Below, one piece after another: positions 25,001-36,930 of a stretch of 64,000 nucleotides of DNA. A program made the translations under genes and the position numbers. How positions within the stretch are numbered: the first letter of the stretch is position 1; every line of letters begins with the position of its first letter. The DNA is taken from positions 2,757,562-2,821,561 of the forward strand of contig NC_031783.1 of the NCBI RefSeq assembly GCF_001522545.3, in the 5' to 3' direction. A model generated the notes under the pieces. That model did no database searches. It saw nothing but the letters and a program-made list of their open reading frames with translations, and was not told the DNA's origin. Source of the DNA: Parus major (taxonomy: Eukaryota > Chordata > Aves > Passeriformes > Paridae).

Positions 25001-28000
25001 TCGAAAAATTGCTCACAAAATCATTTACTGTGGGATAAATATCAGAGAATTGGGATGTCTCTGTATTTGGAGGGATCCAAGACTTGCTCCACAGCGAAGG
25101 CAAACCGGCACTGGATGTCAGCCATGGGATTCCCTTCTCCTTCTGCCAGCACCTCTAGGCCTGTCACCCATGCTCACCACTTGGCAACTCTCTGCCTTGC
25201 TGCCTCTCTCCTAAAATCTCCCCTTCCTGTGCCAGGCAGGTGAGCCACATCAGAGCCAAGTCCTCTCCAGGACAGAATGTCTGAGAGCAGGGGGAGTCAT
25301 GGAATTGTGATGATGAGCATCCCATGGCATCCCACTTCCCTGGGGAAGAGATTACGAGAACCGCTCCTTGCAGATGTGTCAGACCAGGCAGCTTTGAGTG
25401 CCCCATCTTCTCCAGAAGCCAAGCCTTGGGCTGTCTTTCATAGAAGCTGCTTCCTAGCCCTTTGTCCCCTGTCCCCATCAGGACATGGAGGCTCCTGCCA
25501 CTCTCTTGCTCTGCAGGGCTGGAGACACCATCTGGTGTCCAACCATGTCGTGTCCAAGCATCTCATGTCCAGCCATCTCCCACCGCTCGTGCTCGTGCTG
25601 TGTCCCTCAGCCTGTGCAGCTCCTCTTGCCCACAGTGGAGCTGGCAGCAGCCAGACCCCGCAGCCTTGGCCATCTCACCTCAGGGCTCTCCTGGTGCTCT
25701 CCCAGAGAATGGATTCCCACTTTGATTGTCCTGCTGGGCACTCTCTTACCACTGCACCTCCTGTCAGAACTTCTTCCACGGACACATGCTGGCTGGCAGA
25801 GTGACCAGCCTCCAGAGAACCCATGGCTGGCAAATGTGAACAAATCCAACCTTGTACTGTATTTCATCCTGATTCCTTACAGTTACAGCAGCTCAAAGCA
25901 GAAGAAAACACATCTGGAAGCAGATGTACAACTCCAAATAATGTCCAGACCTTGGACTTTGACTCTTCCTATTGGCAGCATCTTCCCCAGCACGCCAAGG
26001 CCATGCTGTGGAGAACATGTGTCACAGAGGAGCTTGACGTGGACTTTGGTTCCTCTTCCCTCACTTCTGTGACTCTTCTGGGCTGTGAGGTGAGTGCCCA
26101 TGGTCTTGGGTGACCACCTTGTGGGCAATATCCCACGAGACACCAGTCAATGCCAGAAGTCATCCCAGCCCACCTGAGCTTTGGCCTGCAGTGGGACATG
26201 GAGCAGAGGTGTCTGCCCAGGAGGTCCATGTCTCCCTCTTCCCAACAGAGGGGTGTTTTCAGGTCTCCAAAGCTGAACATCTTTAGCTCAGCCTATTTAT
26301 CTTAGTCTTGCATTCAATAGCTGCTCAGAGACCCCTGCCATGAAAATTCTACCTCATGGAAACGGATGATTCAGACTGAATTCTCATCCTCTGTCTCCCA
26401 GGTGGTTTGTGCTTCTCATGTGTCAGTGTGGCCTGGCAGCTTCTATGCTGGGCAGACCTGGATGGACCATGTGGAGCATCTGGGAGTTTTAGGAATGCCT
26501 TGGTGATGATCAGAGCCACTGTCTGGGTTGGAGGCTCAGTGAGCCCCTGCTGTGCTTCAGTCTTTCAAAGAGCTTCAGGGTGGCATCTACATTCCTGACT
26601 GCTGTCCCTTGGATCCCTTGGTGGATCTTGGGGTGGACTGTCCAGGGCTGGTGACTCACAGCTTAATCACAGTTTGTATGCATCCATTCCCTGCAGAATA
26701 TACTGGCATTGGCCATTGTAACCCCACTGGACAGGGACTGTAGCTCTGGAGGATTCCCAGTGTCTGTGAGTGCAGCAAGAGCAGAACAGCTTGACCTGGG
26801 CTTGCAGTAACAAACAAATCCACATGAGGCTCTTTCCTCCTTGGGTCACTTGTGCCTGTCAGTGCCTTGTAAGCACTATCCCAATGGATGAATGCCTGTG
26901 CCCACCTCAGAGAGCACCTGGGGGTGCAGTGAACCCCCCAGCATGAGGAGAGGGACTCCTCTGCTGTCCCTTGTCATGAGGACAAAACCCTGGACAAGCC
27001 CTCTGGGCTCTTTGAAGTGAGTCCTTTTGGTTTCTCCACTGCTGTTTCCTCTCCATGTCCTCACTGAAGATCCTCATGGCTGCACATGAGCCACTGGCCT
27101 CAGAGGGCACTGAGCTACCCACAGCAGGAATAGGGACATTTTGGACTCAATGGCATCCTGGGAGGGCCGTGGGCTCCTGAGTGAGGTCACATCCACAGGA
27201 CACCCCAGTTCCTCGCTGTGCAGAGTTCCCTGCTGGCTCTGCCCCATCCTCCTCCCCTGGCCACCAGTGCCTGTCCAGCCATGTAGTTCACAGCAGTTTG
27301 CAATCACTTTGGACCCAGCCTGGCCATCCATGCCCTGCTGTGGACCAGGTGTGGACCCTCACCCAGAACTGCCCCAGGGGAGCCCATTGCTCAGGACAGG
27401 CCATACCCAGTGCCTGGAGGGGGTGGGTGGCCGGTGTGCCCTGCTCACCGTCAGCATCCACAGCTGCCACCTCAACCCCTCTCAGCTCCTTCCCACCTGC
27501 TCCCACCTCCTCCTGCCCCAACACCCACATCAGCCGGGCTGTGGCCACGTGGTGCCCACTCATGTCCCACCTGCCCTTCGCTGCTGCTGGTTCTATTTCC
27601 TTTCCAGGTTCCTCGGCTCTGCTCTCTGCTGTGCCGTGTTGGGAGACCAGGTGAGTCCAGGAGCGATCTCCACTTCTCCTCCGCAGCAGTGCCGGCTCTT
27701 CACAGTGTGGACACTTCTATTCCCACATCAGTTGTATCCCATGTCCTTAGAGGAAGGTGATTCCCCCATCCCAGGGTGGCAGCACCATCCCATGGTAAAT
27801 CCCAGGGCATGGCTAATTTAAGGGGAGCCACTCCATGGCTGCCAACTCCCCATGGGAACCACCACCCCAAAACCAGGCCCTGAACCAACCTGGCCTTGCA
27901 GCCCTCTGTGCCACCACTGTCCTGGGGAGGCAGTGAGGGGTGAGAGTCCCACTGAGGTCCTGGCAGGATCCCGATGAGGTTTCAGGGCTGGCTGGAGCTG

Positions 28001-28029
28001 GGAACATCCCTGCCCTCTTTGTGCTCCCC
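19031..28029. other. Intergenic region, no gene recognised
   Basis: This stretch is C/T- and G/C-rich with many overlapping short open frames on both strands, the longest 226 residues. None has a signal peptide, a domain pattern or a consistent exon chain. Two 53-bp segments, 21806-21858 and 26022-26074, resemble each other. A 15-bp unit is repeated three times at 25535-25579. I see no RNA gene. Confidence 0.5.
25535..25579. repeat. Three tandem copies of a 15-bp unit
   Basis: The units GTGTCCAACCATGTC, GTGTCCAAGCATCTC and ATGTCCAGCCATCTC follow one another without spacing. The copies differ at one to three positions from their neighbours. Confidence 0.8.
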
Positions 28030-29790
28030 TGGTGAGCAGCGCAATACAAATATCAGCCGCGTTCTTTGAAATGAAAATAAAACTGATAAAAGTCGGGCAA
28101 ATCCTCCTGCTGGCCCCCGCTGCCGGCCTGAGCAGTGGCTCTTTCTGCCGCCGAGCCGGCTCCCGCAGTTATCAATACATTATGTATGCCAGTGTCCGTC
28201 GGCCAGAGCCTTTTGTTGATGCTGAATATGTCCTGGCCAACAAAAGTGGACTGGATTAGCCACAGTGGATTAAAAGATTTTCTTCTTGGAGTTTACCTAA
28301 TAATATAACAATTGACATAGAAGGTCTCTTTGAACCCTACACGACTCTCTTATTTTACCATCTGTGAGTTTGCTCTCCGTGCCGCTGATGGGGCGCCCGG
28401 CTGCCGGTGGTGCCGGTGGTGGGAACGCCGCCCGGAGCCAAATTTATCGCTGAGCAGAAGAAAGCAGCCCGTGTTTGAAGGGAGGTGGCGGGAAGGGAAA
28501 GTGGCACAACTTCTGTCCTCCTGCCTTTGTCCTCGGCCCTTCTGCTGGTGGCTCACCAGGCTGGCGATGCCGCGGTGTGAGGAGAGAAGAGACCCAAGGA
28601 GAGGGCTCCAGCGGTGGGGAAGCCACTCGCTCATCTGCAATTCGAGGTGTCTGGAGAGGTCCCGGACAGAATAAGCTCCTTTATTAACCATGAATTTTGG
28701 GAGAGTTGCCGAACTGTGAGCCAATGGAGTTTGCTCGTCTCGGTTCCAGCCGTTGGGATCTGGCCACTGTCCCTGGTCTCCATTGCAAGATGGGTCAGGC
28801 AGCGGCGGCAGCGACACTGGGAAACATGGAGGGCAGCGGCAGCAGGGGAGGAAGGCTCCCCCCAGCATCCTGCGGCGCTGCTGGCCCTCGCCCCCTCCTC
28901 CGGCACACCCTGGCGTCCCAGCCTCGGGCTTTGATCTCATCCGGGGGGGCTCCATTCACGAGTCTTTCATTGCAGCCTTTGGAAATATCCGTCCTCAGAA
29001 GTCGCCAGTAATGAGATGGGGAGACGATGAGCAATTTAGGCGCCGTTCTTTCTCGCTTGCGTTTTTATCTCCATATCCCCCTCCCTTTTTTTTTCCCCCC
29101 TTTTTTTTTTCTTTTTTTTTTTTTTTTTTTTTTTTTTGCAAAGACACTTCTGGAGCGGTGCCGACTTTGTATGGGATCACCGCACCACCCCGGACCTGCC
29201 GGGGGGGCAGGAATATGGGGCTCGTGCCTCTCAGCCGGGGGCCTTTGATGAAGCTGCTTTGCGAAATTTGATTTGAAAGGCCTACGATGGCAATTTGGGG
29301 AGAATGGTGGAGCATTTCTCCACCCGCCTCTCTTTGTCTCCCACCCGAAGGGGGGTTTCATTGTGGGTGCCGGGGCTCGGGGGTCGGGGCGGTGGCATGG
29401 GTGGGGTGGGGCGGCGGAGGGACCGCGGCGCGGAGAACAATAAGCGGGAGATGGGGAGAGTTGGGATTCTCACCTGCCCGGGCGTTCGCAGTCCGCCATG
29501 ACGGGAGCAGCCGCCCTGCTTGCTGCCGGCCGCAGCACTTTTTTTCCCCAGACTCTTGAACCTATTTCCCTTTCTTGGCAAGTGCGTGGCTGGAAGATGG
29601 GAATCTTTACTTTATATTGCAGCTTGGGCTTCCCAGCCTGATTGGCTGCAGCCAGGACCAAATGCTGGTCCTTCCATCCCATCGTCACTATGGCAACCGG
29701 CCCCGTTAGGCACCACCGATTTACTTATAATTGCTGGGTAAATAGTCAAGACAGGCCGCTTTCATCCCGCACCCAGAGATTGCTCTTCCT
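28030..29790. promoter_or_regulatory. Candidate cluster of conserved regulatory elements with CpG-rich core
   Basis: This block is clearly different from its surroundings. AT-rich, motif-dense stretches (28030-28330, 28670-28760, 28950-29060, 29230-29300, 29550-29790) alternate with CpG-rich DNA (about 28380-29560). Visible signals are a 13-bp perfect palindrome at 28175-28187, a 9-bp inverted repeat (28210-28218 with 28238-28246), an inverted CCAAT box at 29641-29645 and an RFX-like site GTCACTATGGCAAC at 29684-29697. No reading frame stands out. An enhancer cluster or an unannotated non-coding RNA promoter are both possible. Confidence 0.4.
29077..29137 (+). repeat. 61-bp pure pyrimidine tract with a T26 run
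   Basis: All bases from 29077 to 29137 are C or T, ending in 26 consecutive T (29112-29137). Homopolymer length in such runs is often wrong in assemblies. Confidence 0.95.
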
Positions 29791-32700
29791 CATCTCCTTT
29801 TTTTCCCTACTTTTTTTTTTTTCTTGGAGGAAGAAGCCCTGAAGAGCAGCAACACTTAAGGAAACTCTTTGAAGGCTGTTGCAGAAAGCGGTGCCTCCCT
29901 TGGTCAGCCTTTCCCATCGCTCCCGCTGCACAATGCCAAAGCTTTCCCGCACCATCACGGCTCATCGCCGTCAACCCTCGTCATCCTCGTCCTCCAGGAG
30001 CGGTTCTGGGTGCAGACACACGATGCCCTACCAGCCATTTCTTCTGTTTCCCATGGGGATTCCACACTGGTTCATCCCAGGAGCCAGGATGGGGCCAAAC
30101 CATGCTCCGTGACCTCTTCCCTCCTTCCCCACTGCTGCCATTTGTGATTCCTGTTCACAGCACTGGGGTTTTCTACCAGGGAACTGGCACTGCCTGGATC
30201 AGCCATCCCTTTTCCTGGCTTCGTGGTGCTGGCTGGAATGGGGAACTGGTACCTCTGGCCATGCTCATCCCTGGAGCCCAGGATGCTTCCTACCTTCCTG
30301 CTGAGCTGCTCTGAGCCAGGTCTGTGAGGCCCAGAGCCTCCCACTCGTCTGGAGGGTGTTAACGATGATGGACAGAGCTCAGGGATGGACATCAGTCCTG
30401 TGATGTGGACACGTTCATGGCTGAGTAGGTCCTGCAGGAGGGAACGTGGTCCTGGCTCCATCCTCGTGGTCCAGGGATGGATGTGGCAGCAAGAGAGCAG
30501 CAAACAGCCCAGCCCAGCCCTGCTGGAACACTGGATCTTCAATGTGCTTCTGTTCCCTTGGGTCATTACTGGCACCAAACAGCAGTTCCAAGAAAATGGG
30601 GGGAAAAGGGGTCTTAGGGAGAATCTAAAGGCTGAAGAGATCTGGGAAAAATGGACAGCAAGGCATGAGATGAACGGCTGGGTTTGAGGGAAAGGAGGCC
30701 AAGGTCATCTTCTCATTTCCTTCTCAAAGCAATCCAGAGAGTCCTTCAGGGCAGCTGCAGGAGGAGCACTAGGAGACTGCCCAAGCTCATTATTTTGGTG
30801 GGACAACTGGGGGGTTCCCACCCTGGGGAGCAGAGATGAGACAAAGGTGACCACAGATGTCAACACAAACCCAGCTGAGAAGAGAGCAGAAAGGAGCCAT
30901 GGAGCAGCAGGTGTGTCCAGGGCTCCTGAAGGAGCTGGGGGTGAACCAGCTGATCCCCAGACAGATCCTACCTACCCACTGCCAGAAAGAGTTGTCTGGA
31001 GCCTGGCAGATGTGATAATGAATTTCCTTTTCACATTTCACAGGGAGGGCCTGGAAAGGACAAGTCGCTGACCCCAACAGCAGTACGAGAAACACTCCTG
31101 GAAATGGGATTTGTGGCCATCAGAGTAAATACCCTCCACCTGAGACTAGGGTGATTGTAAAGGGAATGCTGTCCCCTGGGAGCAGCAGCAATGAATGATG
31201 CCCACAATAAAGCTCCCATGGGCGTGCAAAGGGCTGGTTACAATGTGGTCACCAAAGGCTTCCAGAGAAGGGGAGGAGAAGGGGCTGGTTGGTGCCTGGA
31301 GCAGCTGCTGCAAACACTGCTGCTCCCAGTGCTGGGCAAAGAGCCCACCTGGGGCCAGGGCAAGCAAAGGGAGGCACCAAGGGTGGGTTCTCCCCATCCA
31401 CGCTCAGCAGCAGCCGGTTCAGGGTGGCCGGGAAGGCTCAGCTCAAACATTCCAGCCCCGATGCAGCGGGCACTGCATCCCCCAGTGCAGTGAGTGCACA
31501 CCATGCAGCCACACTAAGGACGGTGTCCCAGCCCCAGCTGTGTCCTGGGCCGGGAGCTGGCTGCTCCAGGCTCTGCCGGGCACGGGGGGCAGGTTTGGGA
31601 CTCGGGGATGGGACTCTGGGCACAGCTCGGGGACTGATCCGGCTCCTGCTCTGCTCCTGCCTGGGGCTGTTCTGCTGCTCGTGCTTTCTCTGTCTGTCAA
31701 AGGCAGCGTCTCTGTGAAGTGCTCTGGGGTTTGGCTCGGGGGGACCGCTCCCTTGGCTCTGAGGATGAGTTGGTACCTCCCGGGTACCTGCAGGGCCCCA
31801 GCCAGGGGAGCTCCCACCTGCGCGGAGCCCTCCGAGCATCCTCCAGCGGTTCCCATGGAAACTCCCGGCTCTGAGCCAGCACTTTTAGCCACACGCCATC
31901 ACGGCTTCAGCCACACACACCCTCTGCCACCTCCCTTGCCAGGGTCTTCCACCCTCCCCTGCCACAGAGGAGCCACTGCCTTGCTCCCCGCTGCAGAGAG
32001 TGGCTCCACAAGCTCCTCCAACAAAGTATCTTTCCCAGAGCCCTACAAAGGTCTTAATTCACCTTGTTCTTCGGCATATCATGCAGAAGACAGGGAAAAA
32101 ACCTCCAAACAATAAAAGGTGACACAGAATTAAAAGAAGGGAGCTCAGCAGGACAAGTGGGTCTGGGTATGAGTGATTTGTACTTTCAGCTCTGCACATC
32201 CCAGGACCACCTGGCCAAGTGGAAATCCACTAGCCTAGTGCCTGCATCCAAGGAGATTTCCCTCCGGTTTTGGTGCTGGAACACAGGTTCCACACTTGAA
32301 AACATTAGTGGAGAACTGCTGTGAAAAGAAAAAGCCACAGCTAATGACTTCTAGAGGAAAAGCCTTGTGGCAAGACTTGAAGCTCAATAGACCAAGAGGA
32401 TAAAGTGTGTGAGGATAAAGAGGAGAAAATCTCACATGTGGCATAGTCATGCACTGGGAGCAGAGCATGACAAGGCTCCATTCCCAGAGCTGGAGCAAGG
32501 CAGCTTAAAATTAAGAGTAAAGACTTTCCTCCCCTTGAAACCTTCCAATTCTATACATGACTTTTAGGGGGAAGGATTTAACCAAGCTCAGGTCCTTGAC
32601 CAGCCTCAAAAGTCAAGAGACAGCATCCTAAGGAAAAGAATGAGCACAGTTATGGGCTGTGGGAGCAGAGTCACCTCACATCCAGCTGGGCAGGTGAGAC

Positions 32701-35700
32701 TCATCTGGGAAAGTCCATCTGAGTCCCACAACACATTCAGGAGGTGTCTGTTAAGGAATTTAAAGGGCTTTCAAGGAAATTGAAATGCCTTGGAATGTGT
32801 GAGTAGTCTCCATGGGAATAAATACCTGGCTCAAACACAAAAATCCTGGCCCCATCCATGCCTGGAGCACTGTCAGAGAAATCCCCTTCCCCCTAGCATG
32901 TTCCATGCTATTTGCTCCCTCCACCTCATTTCACCTCTGCTTGGGGAACACATCCCTGGGGGCACCAGGGCACAAGGATCTTGTCAGAGCAGCCACATCC
33001 CTGGGTACCCAGAGGCCCTGTGAGCAGAGCCCTGCTCCCATCTCAGAAATGCCATTTGCTGTGTTTGAGTGCTCTGGCTGGCCTGAACCAGCACCATTTC
33101 CACGTTACCATGGCAATGGCTGCCTGGAAAATGTGTGCAAAGGATGCACAGAGCAGCAGAGTCCAGCCAGGCAAAGGCCTCTGTGGCCAGTCTGGAGCTG
33201 GCAAGGCCACTCCTCTCAGCTCTTCCTCCTGCAGCCAAGGAGCCCAACCTGAGCCCACAGTGTGTGGCAGGAGAGGGGAATGCAGGGACTCCACCTGCCT
33301 GCCCCTGTTCTGTGTGTCCATCTCCCCACGTCCAGTGTCCCCAGTCCAGCTCAGCCCACAGCTGCAGGAACACGGCAGGGAGCTTTTGGCAACTCATTTG
33401 CATATGTAGATTTCATTAGGTTTTTTTTTTTTTCTTTTTCTTTCTTATGACTCCTTACTGTAACAACTAAGCCCCCGTGTCCCTCTCCACCTCTCACTCA
33501 GGCTCAATCAGCCCCAGACTGGTCTCACCCTACAGTCCTCCAGGGCCCTGCCACCATCAGGCCACCAGCTCTGCCATGCCATGTCCCACCTCATCCCCTC
33601 CAGGGCTGGGGCAGCTGGCCAGGACCAGCAGTGTGTCAGGAACCAGCCAGTGGTCACTCATGGAGAGCCACCAGGGCCTTCTGCCACCCACAGCCAGCCA
33701 GCACCCGAGGCTGACAGCCCCAGGGATGCTCACACAGAGCCAGGGTGTTTGCTGCTCCACCTCACTGGGCTCTGGGTGATCCAGCACGTGGCCAATGACT
33801 CCATCCTGCCACCTCTGCCTGCAGACACCTACCCTAGAGGTGATGGTTTGGTGCAGGAGACATTTCCTTGGGTGGGTGGGAGAAGAGAGGGAACAGCACA
33901 TGGCTGCAGGAGGATCTCAGGCCAGAGGGTGGCTGTCCTTACAGCCACAGGAGAGGGAGGGAACAGAGCTGCTGGACCCCCTCCCCTCCTGCCCTTCCCC
34001 TCCAGCCAGCACCTGGGAGCTGCTCTTCCTCAGACCACGGCTCACCCCCTCCTCTCTGGCTGCTTTGCAGGGAGGAACTGCAGCACAGAAGCTGCAGCAC
34101 AGAACAGCGAGCTTGGGAGGACCTCTGGAGGTCTCAGCCCAGGCTCCTGCTCTGAGCAGGGCTGGCTGCAAGGCTCCAGTGGGTCACTCAGGGCCTCACC
34201 CCGACCTTCTGAAAACCTCCCCTCTCCAGACCCTGTCCCAGGACTGCACCACCCTCCTGTGAAGTTTTTTCTCAAGTCCAGCCAGTGCTTCCCCCATCAC
34301 CACCCATGGTCTCCTGTCCTTCCCTCTGCATTGAGCTTGGCTCCATCCTGATTCCCAAAATCCAGAATGATTTGTCACTCATGGGCAGAGCCACCAGGAT
34401 ATTTGCTGCCATTTGCTCATCCCCAGAGCAAATTCCAGGGAGAGAGCAAAGCTGTGGGGGTGAGCACAGCACATACAACAGCCTGAGCATCCCAGACCAG
34501 CTGTCTGGAAGGAATTGAGTCCTGTGGATCTGCAAACACACACTGCAGTGATCCTTGAAAAGTTTGCCAAAATTGTCCAAGTGAGTTTTTAAATCTCATG
34601 TCTCCTTGGTTAATGCCATAGGATGGGGGATGGTGGGCTGGGATGGGGATAAATGGGACTTTCAGGCTACATTTTGGTCTGTGCTGACACCAAGCTTGGG
34701 CTGATTCACAGCACTCCTAAAAGCCACAACAACAGATTTCAAACCAAGAGCCCCCAAGCCAGGAGGGAAAGGCAGGTTTACCTATGAGACAAGCAGGAAA
34801 GGATATGTTGCTTTTGCTATTTCTTCCCAAATATCCCTTTTGTTTGAATACAAAGGGCTTGCTGGGAATTTACAAGGAAAATCTGTTTAATTAATGAAGG
34901 TAAACAGGTAAGAAAATGTTTTTTGGGGAGCAGAGCCCTAATCTCAAGCTGGTTTTTGGATCAGTGACTGTGACTTGCTGGGAATAACAAGTGAGACAGG
35001 CAAAATTCAAACATTGCTCCAAGACACCAGCAAACACCAGAATTCAGAACCAAGTCCCAAAGGGCAGGATTAGTCCAGCCACCCCACCCAAGGCCTTTCC
35101 TGCTTGGATGCTTTCCCCAATTAACCTTTTTCTCTGCTTTATTACTTGCAGTGTTTGGTTTGGGGATGATTCCCTACCAGTTGTTCCTCCACAACTGGAA
35201 CATGGGCCCAAATTTCATGTTCCAAGGGGCAGTTTCATTATTTGTGGCTCGCTGGGATTATTAAAGAGAGTGGCATGTTTGTGGTACCTGAGGAATGAAT
35301 TAAACAGGAATCCCTCAGTCCTGGATTGACCATCTCAGTTCCCAGTGCTGGTGGCAGATACAGCACACCTGCCTCTCCCAGCCTCTCATTCATCATCCTT
35401 TCACTGCTGTCTTGATGATTTTTCACCATTCCCCTTTCCAAGCACTGCTATCCCAGCCTGGTCTAACGCTGCCAGATCCAAGGTGACCCTGGGAGGGCTC
35501 TCTGGCAGTGTGTTGGGGGCTGACACATCCTTGCCAGCTGCCAGCCTGGTGTTGGATCCTCTGGACACTCCACGTGCCTGTGCCTGGCTCTGGGCCAGCA
35601 GCAGGGGACTGGGGACCTTTGAGAAGCCTGAGGCAGTGCTGGGGTCTGAGCTGTGCTCGGCAGCCAGGCTCTTCCCTCCGCCAGGGCAGGATTTGCATCT

Positions 35701-36699
35701 TCAAGCTGACAGCACCCTACCTGCACCCCTGACTTTGTGGCATCTGTGGCTTTCTGGGAACACATTGTCACAGCAAACTACCAGTTCCTCTGATCCCCCT
35801 GTAAGGACAGCAAAGGAACCATTTTCTTCCAGACAGAGCCCACCTAAACAGGGAAAAACCATCCCTCAAGCTTCACCAAACTCTCCAGCTGCAGCCAGCG
35901 CTGTGAAAGCAGAACAGGTCTAACACTGGGCCCTGGGCTGTTCCTCCACCTCCTCAAGGTAACCTGGCTGGGAGGTTTGTAGCCCAAAGTACCCCAAATA
36001 CTGCACAGGGGCTCCTTCCCCACCTAGAGATGTTTGCTGCTGTGCCCAGCAGCGCTGTGTGCCCCAACTCTGCTTCCCCTGAGGCTGCAGAACCTCAGTC
36101 CACAGTTTGCAGCTTCCCTCAAGGCAGCAGAGTAATCCATGAGAGTCCATCTCTGGGCCACATCCAACAGGGCTGTAAGGAAAGCAGCAAGGGGAAGGGT
36201 CATCTGCAGAGGCAGGATGACAGAAAGTCAGGATTCACCACATCCCAATAGATTCCCCCAGAGAACCTCCTGCAGTTTCAGCTGTGCTCATGCAGTGCCC
36301 CTCTTAGAACCCTCACCCCCAGCAGGACAGGAGCTCTCCCCCAAAAGCTCCTGCTGCCTCTTATCACCCACCAAGCCCTCCCAGATCCTGCAGATGCCCA
36401 GTGAGCAGCTCTGGAGAGCAGTCAGGGTCCAGGCTGGACAGTTCCAGCCATGGGAGGACACCCAAGCAGAGCCTCAACTCCACAGAACCAAAACCCCCCG
36501 GCCCTGGGACAGAGCAGCAGCTGCTCATTGTCCCCTCAGCCACTTCCAGCAGCTCCCTCGGAGCTCTGAGGCACCCGGGGACCCCTGCAGGGCTGGGCAG
36601 GATCCAGGCAGGCGCCGGCCGGGCTCGGGAGGCCGGGCAGGAGGCCGGGCACGTTCCAGAGCTGTGCAGGGGGGCCAGGACAGAGCCAGGGGCTGAAGC
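29791..36699. other. Intergenic region, no gene recognised
   Basis: Single-copy sequence with many chance open frames, the longest 306 residues at 31195-32115 on the plus strand, none resembling a known protein. A near-perfect palindromic RFX X-box lies at 33104-33117 and an octamer ATTTGCAT at 33396-33403. A short T-rich tract follows at about 33420. No RNA gene or clear mobile element was recognised. Confidence 0.5.
33104..33117. promoter_or_regulatory. RFX X-box-like motif
   Basis: GTTACCATGGCAAT matches the palindromic RFX consensus GTTRCCATGGYAAC at 13 of 14 positions. It stands alone in intergenic DNA, so its use is unproven. Confidence 0.4.
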
Positions 36700-36930
36700 T
36701 TTGCTGGGAGCTGCATTAAAATGCATGAGCTGCGCTGGCCCTAATGATGAGCAGAGCTGTCAAACAAGGAGCTTGTCCCAGCTAATTATCTCTAACGAGG
36801 GCAGAGTGTCAGGGTCCCAGAGGAGCTGGGCAGCAGCTTCCCACTCAGCTCAGTTGCAGCAGAGAGAGAAGATAACCAAATGTCATTGTGCTGGCCTAGC
36901 TGCACGATCATTAATTAGGCAAATATGACC
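36700..36930. promoter_or_regulatory. Candidate enhancer rich in homeodomain and GATA motifs
   Basis: Three TAAT-type homeodomain cores (36742-36747, 36783-36788, 36912-36917) and an AGATAA GATA motif (36870-36875) lie in 230 bases of non-repetitive DNA with low coding potential. Conservation is only suspected from this texture. Confidence 0.3.

Noticed and set aside
31195..32115. 306-codon plus-strand open frame in the intergenic region
   Set aside because: The composition is Ser/Pro/Ala-rich with no domain, no splice context and several overlapping frames in the same DNA. It is typical of stop-poor GC-rich sequence.
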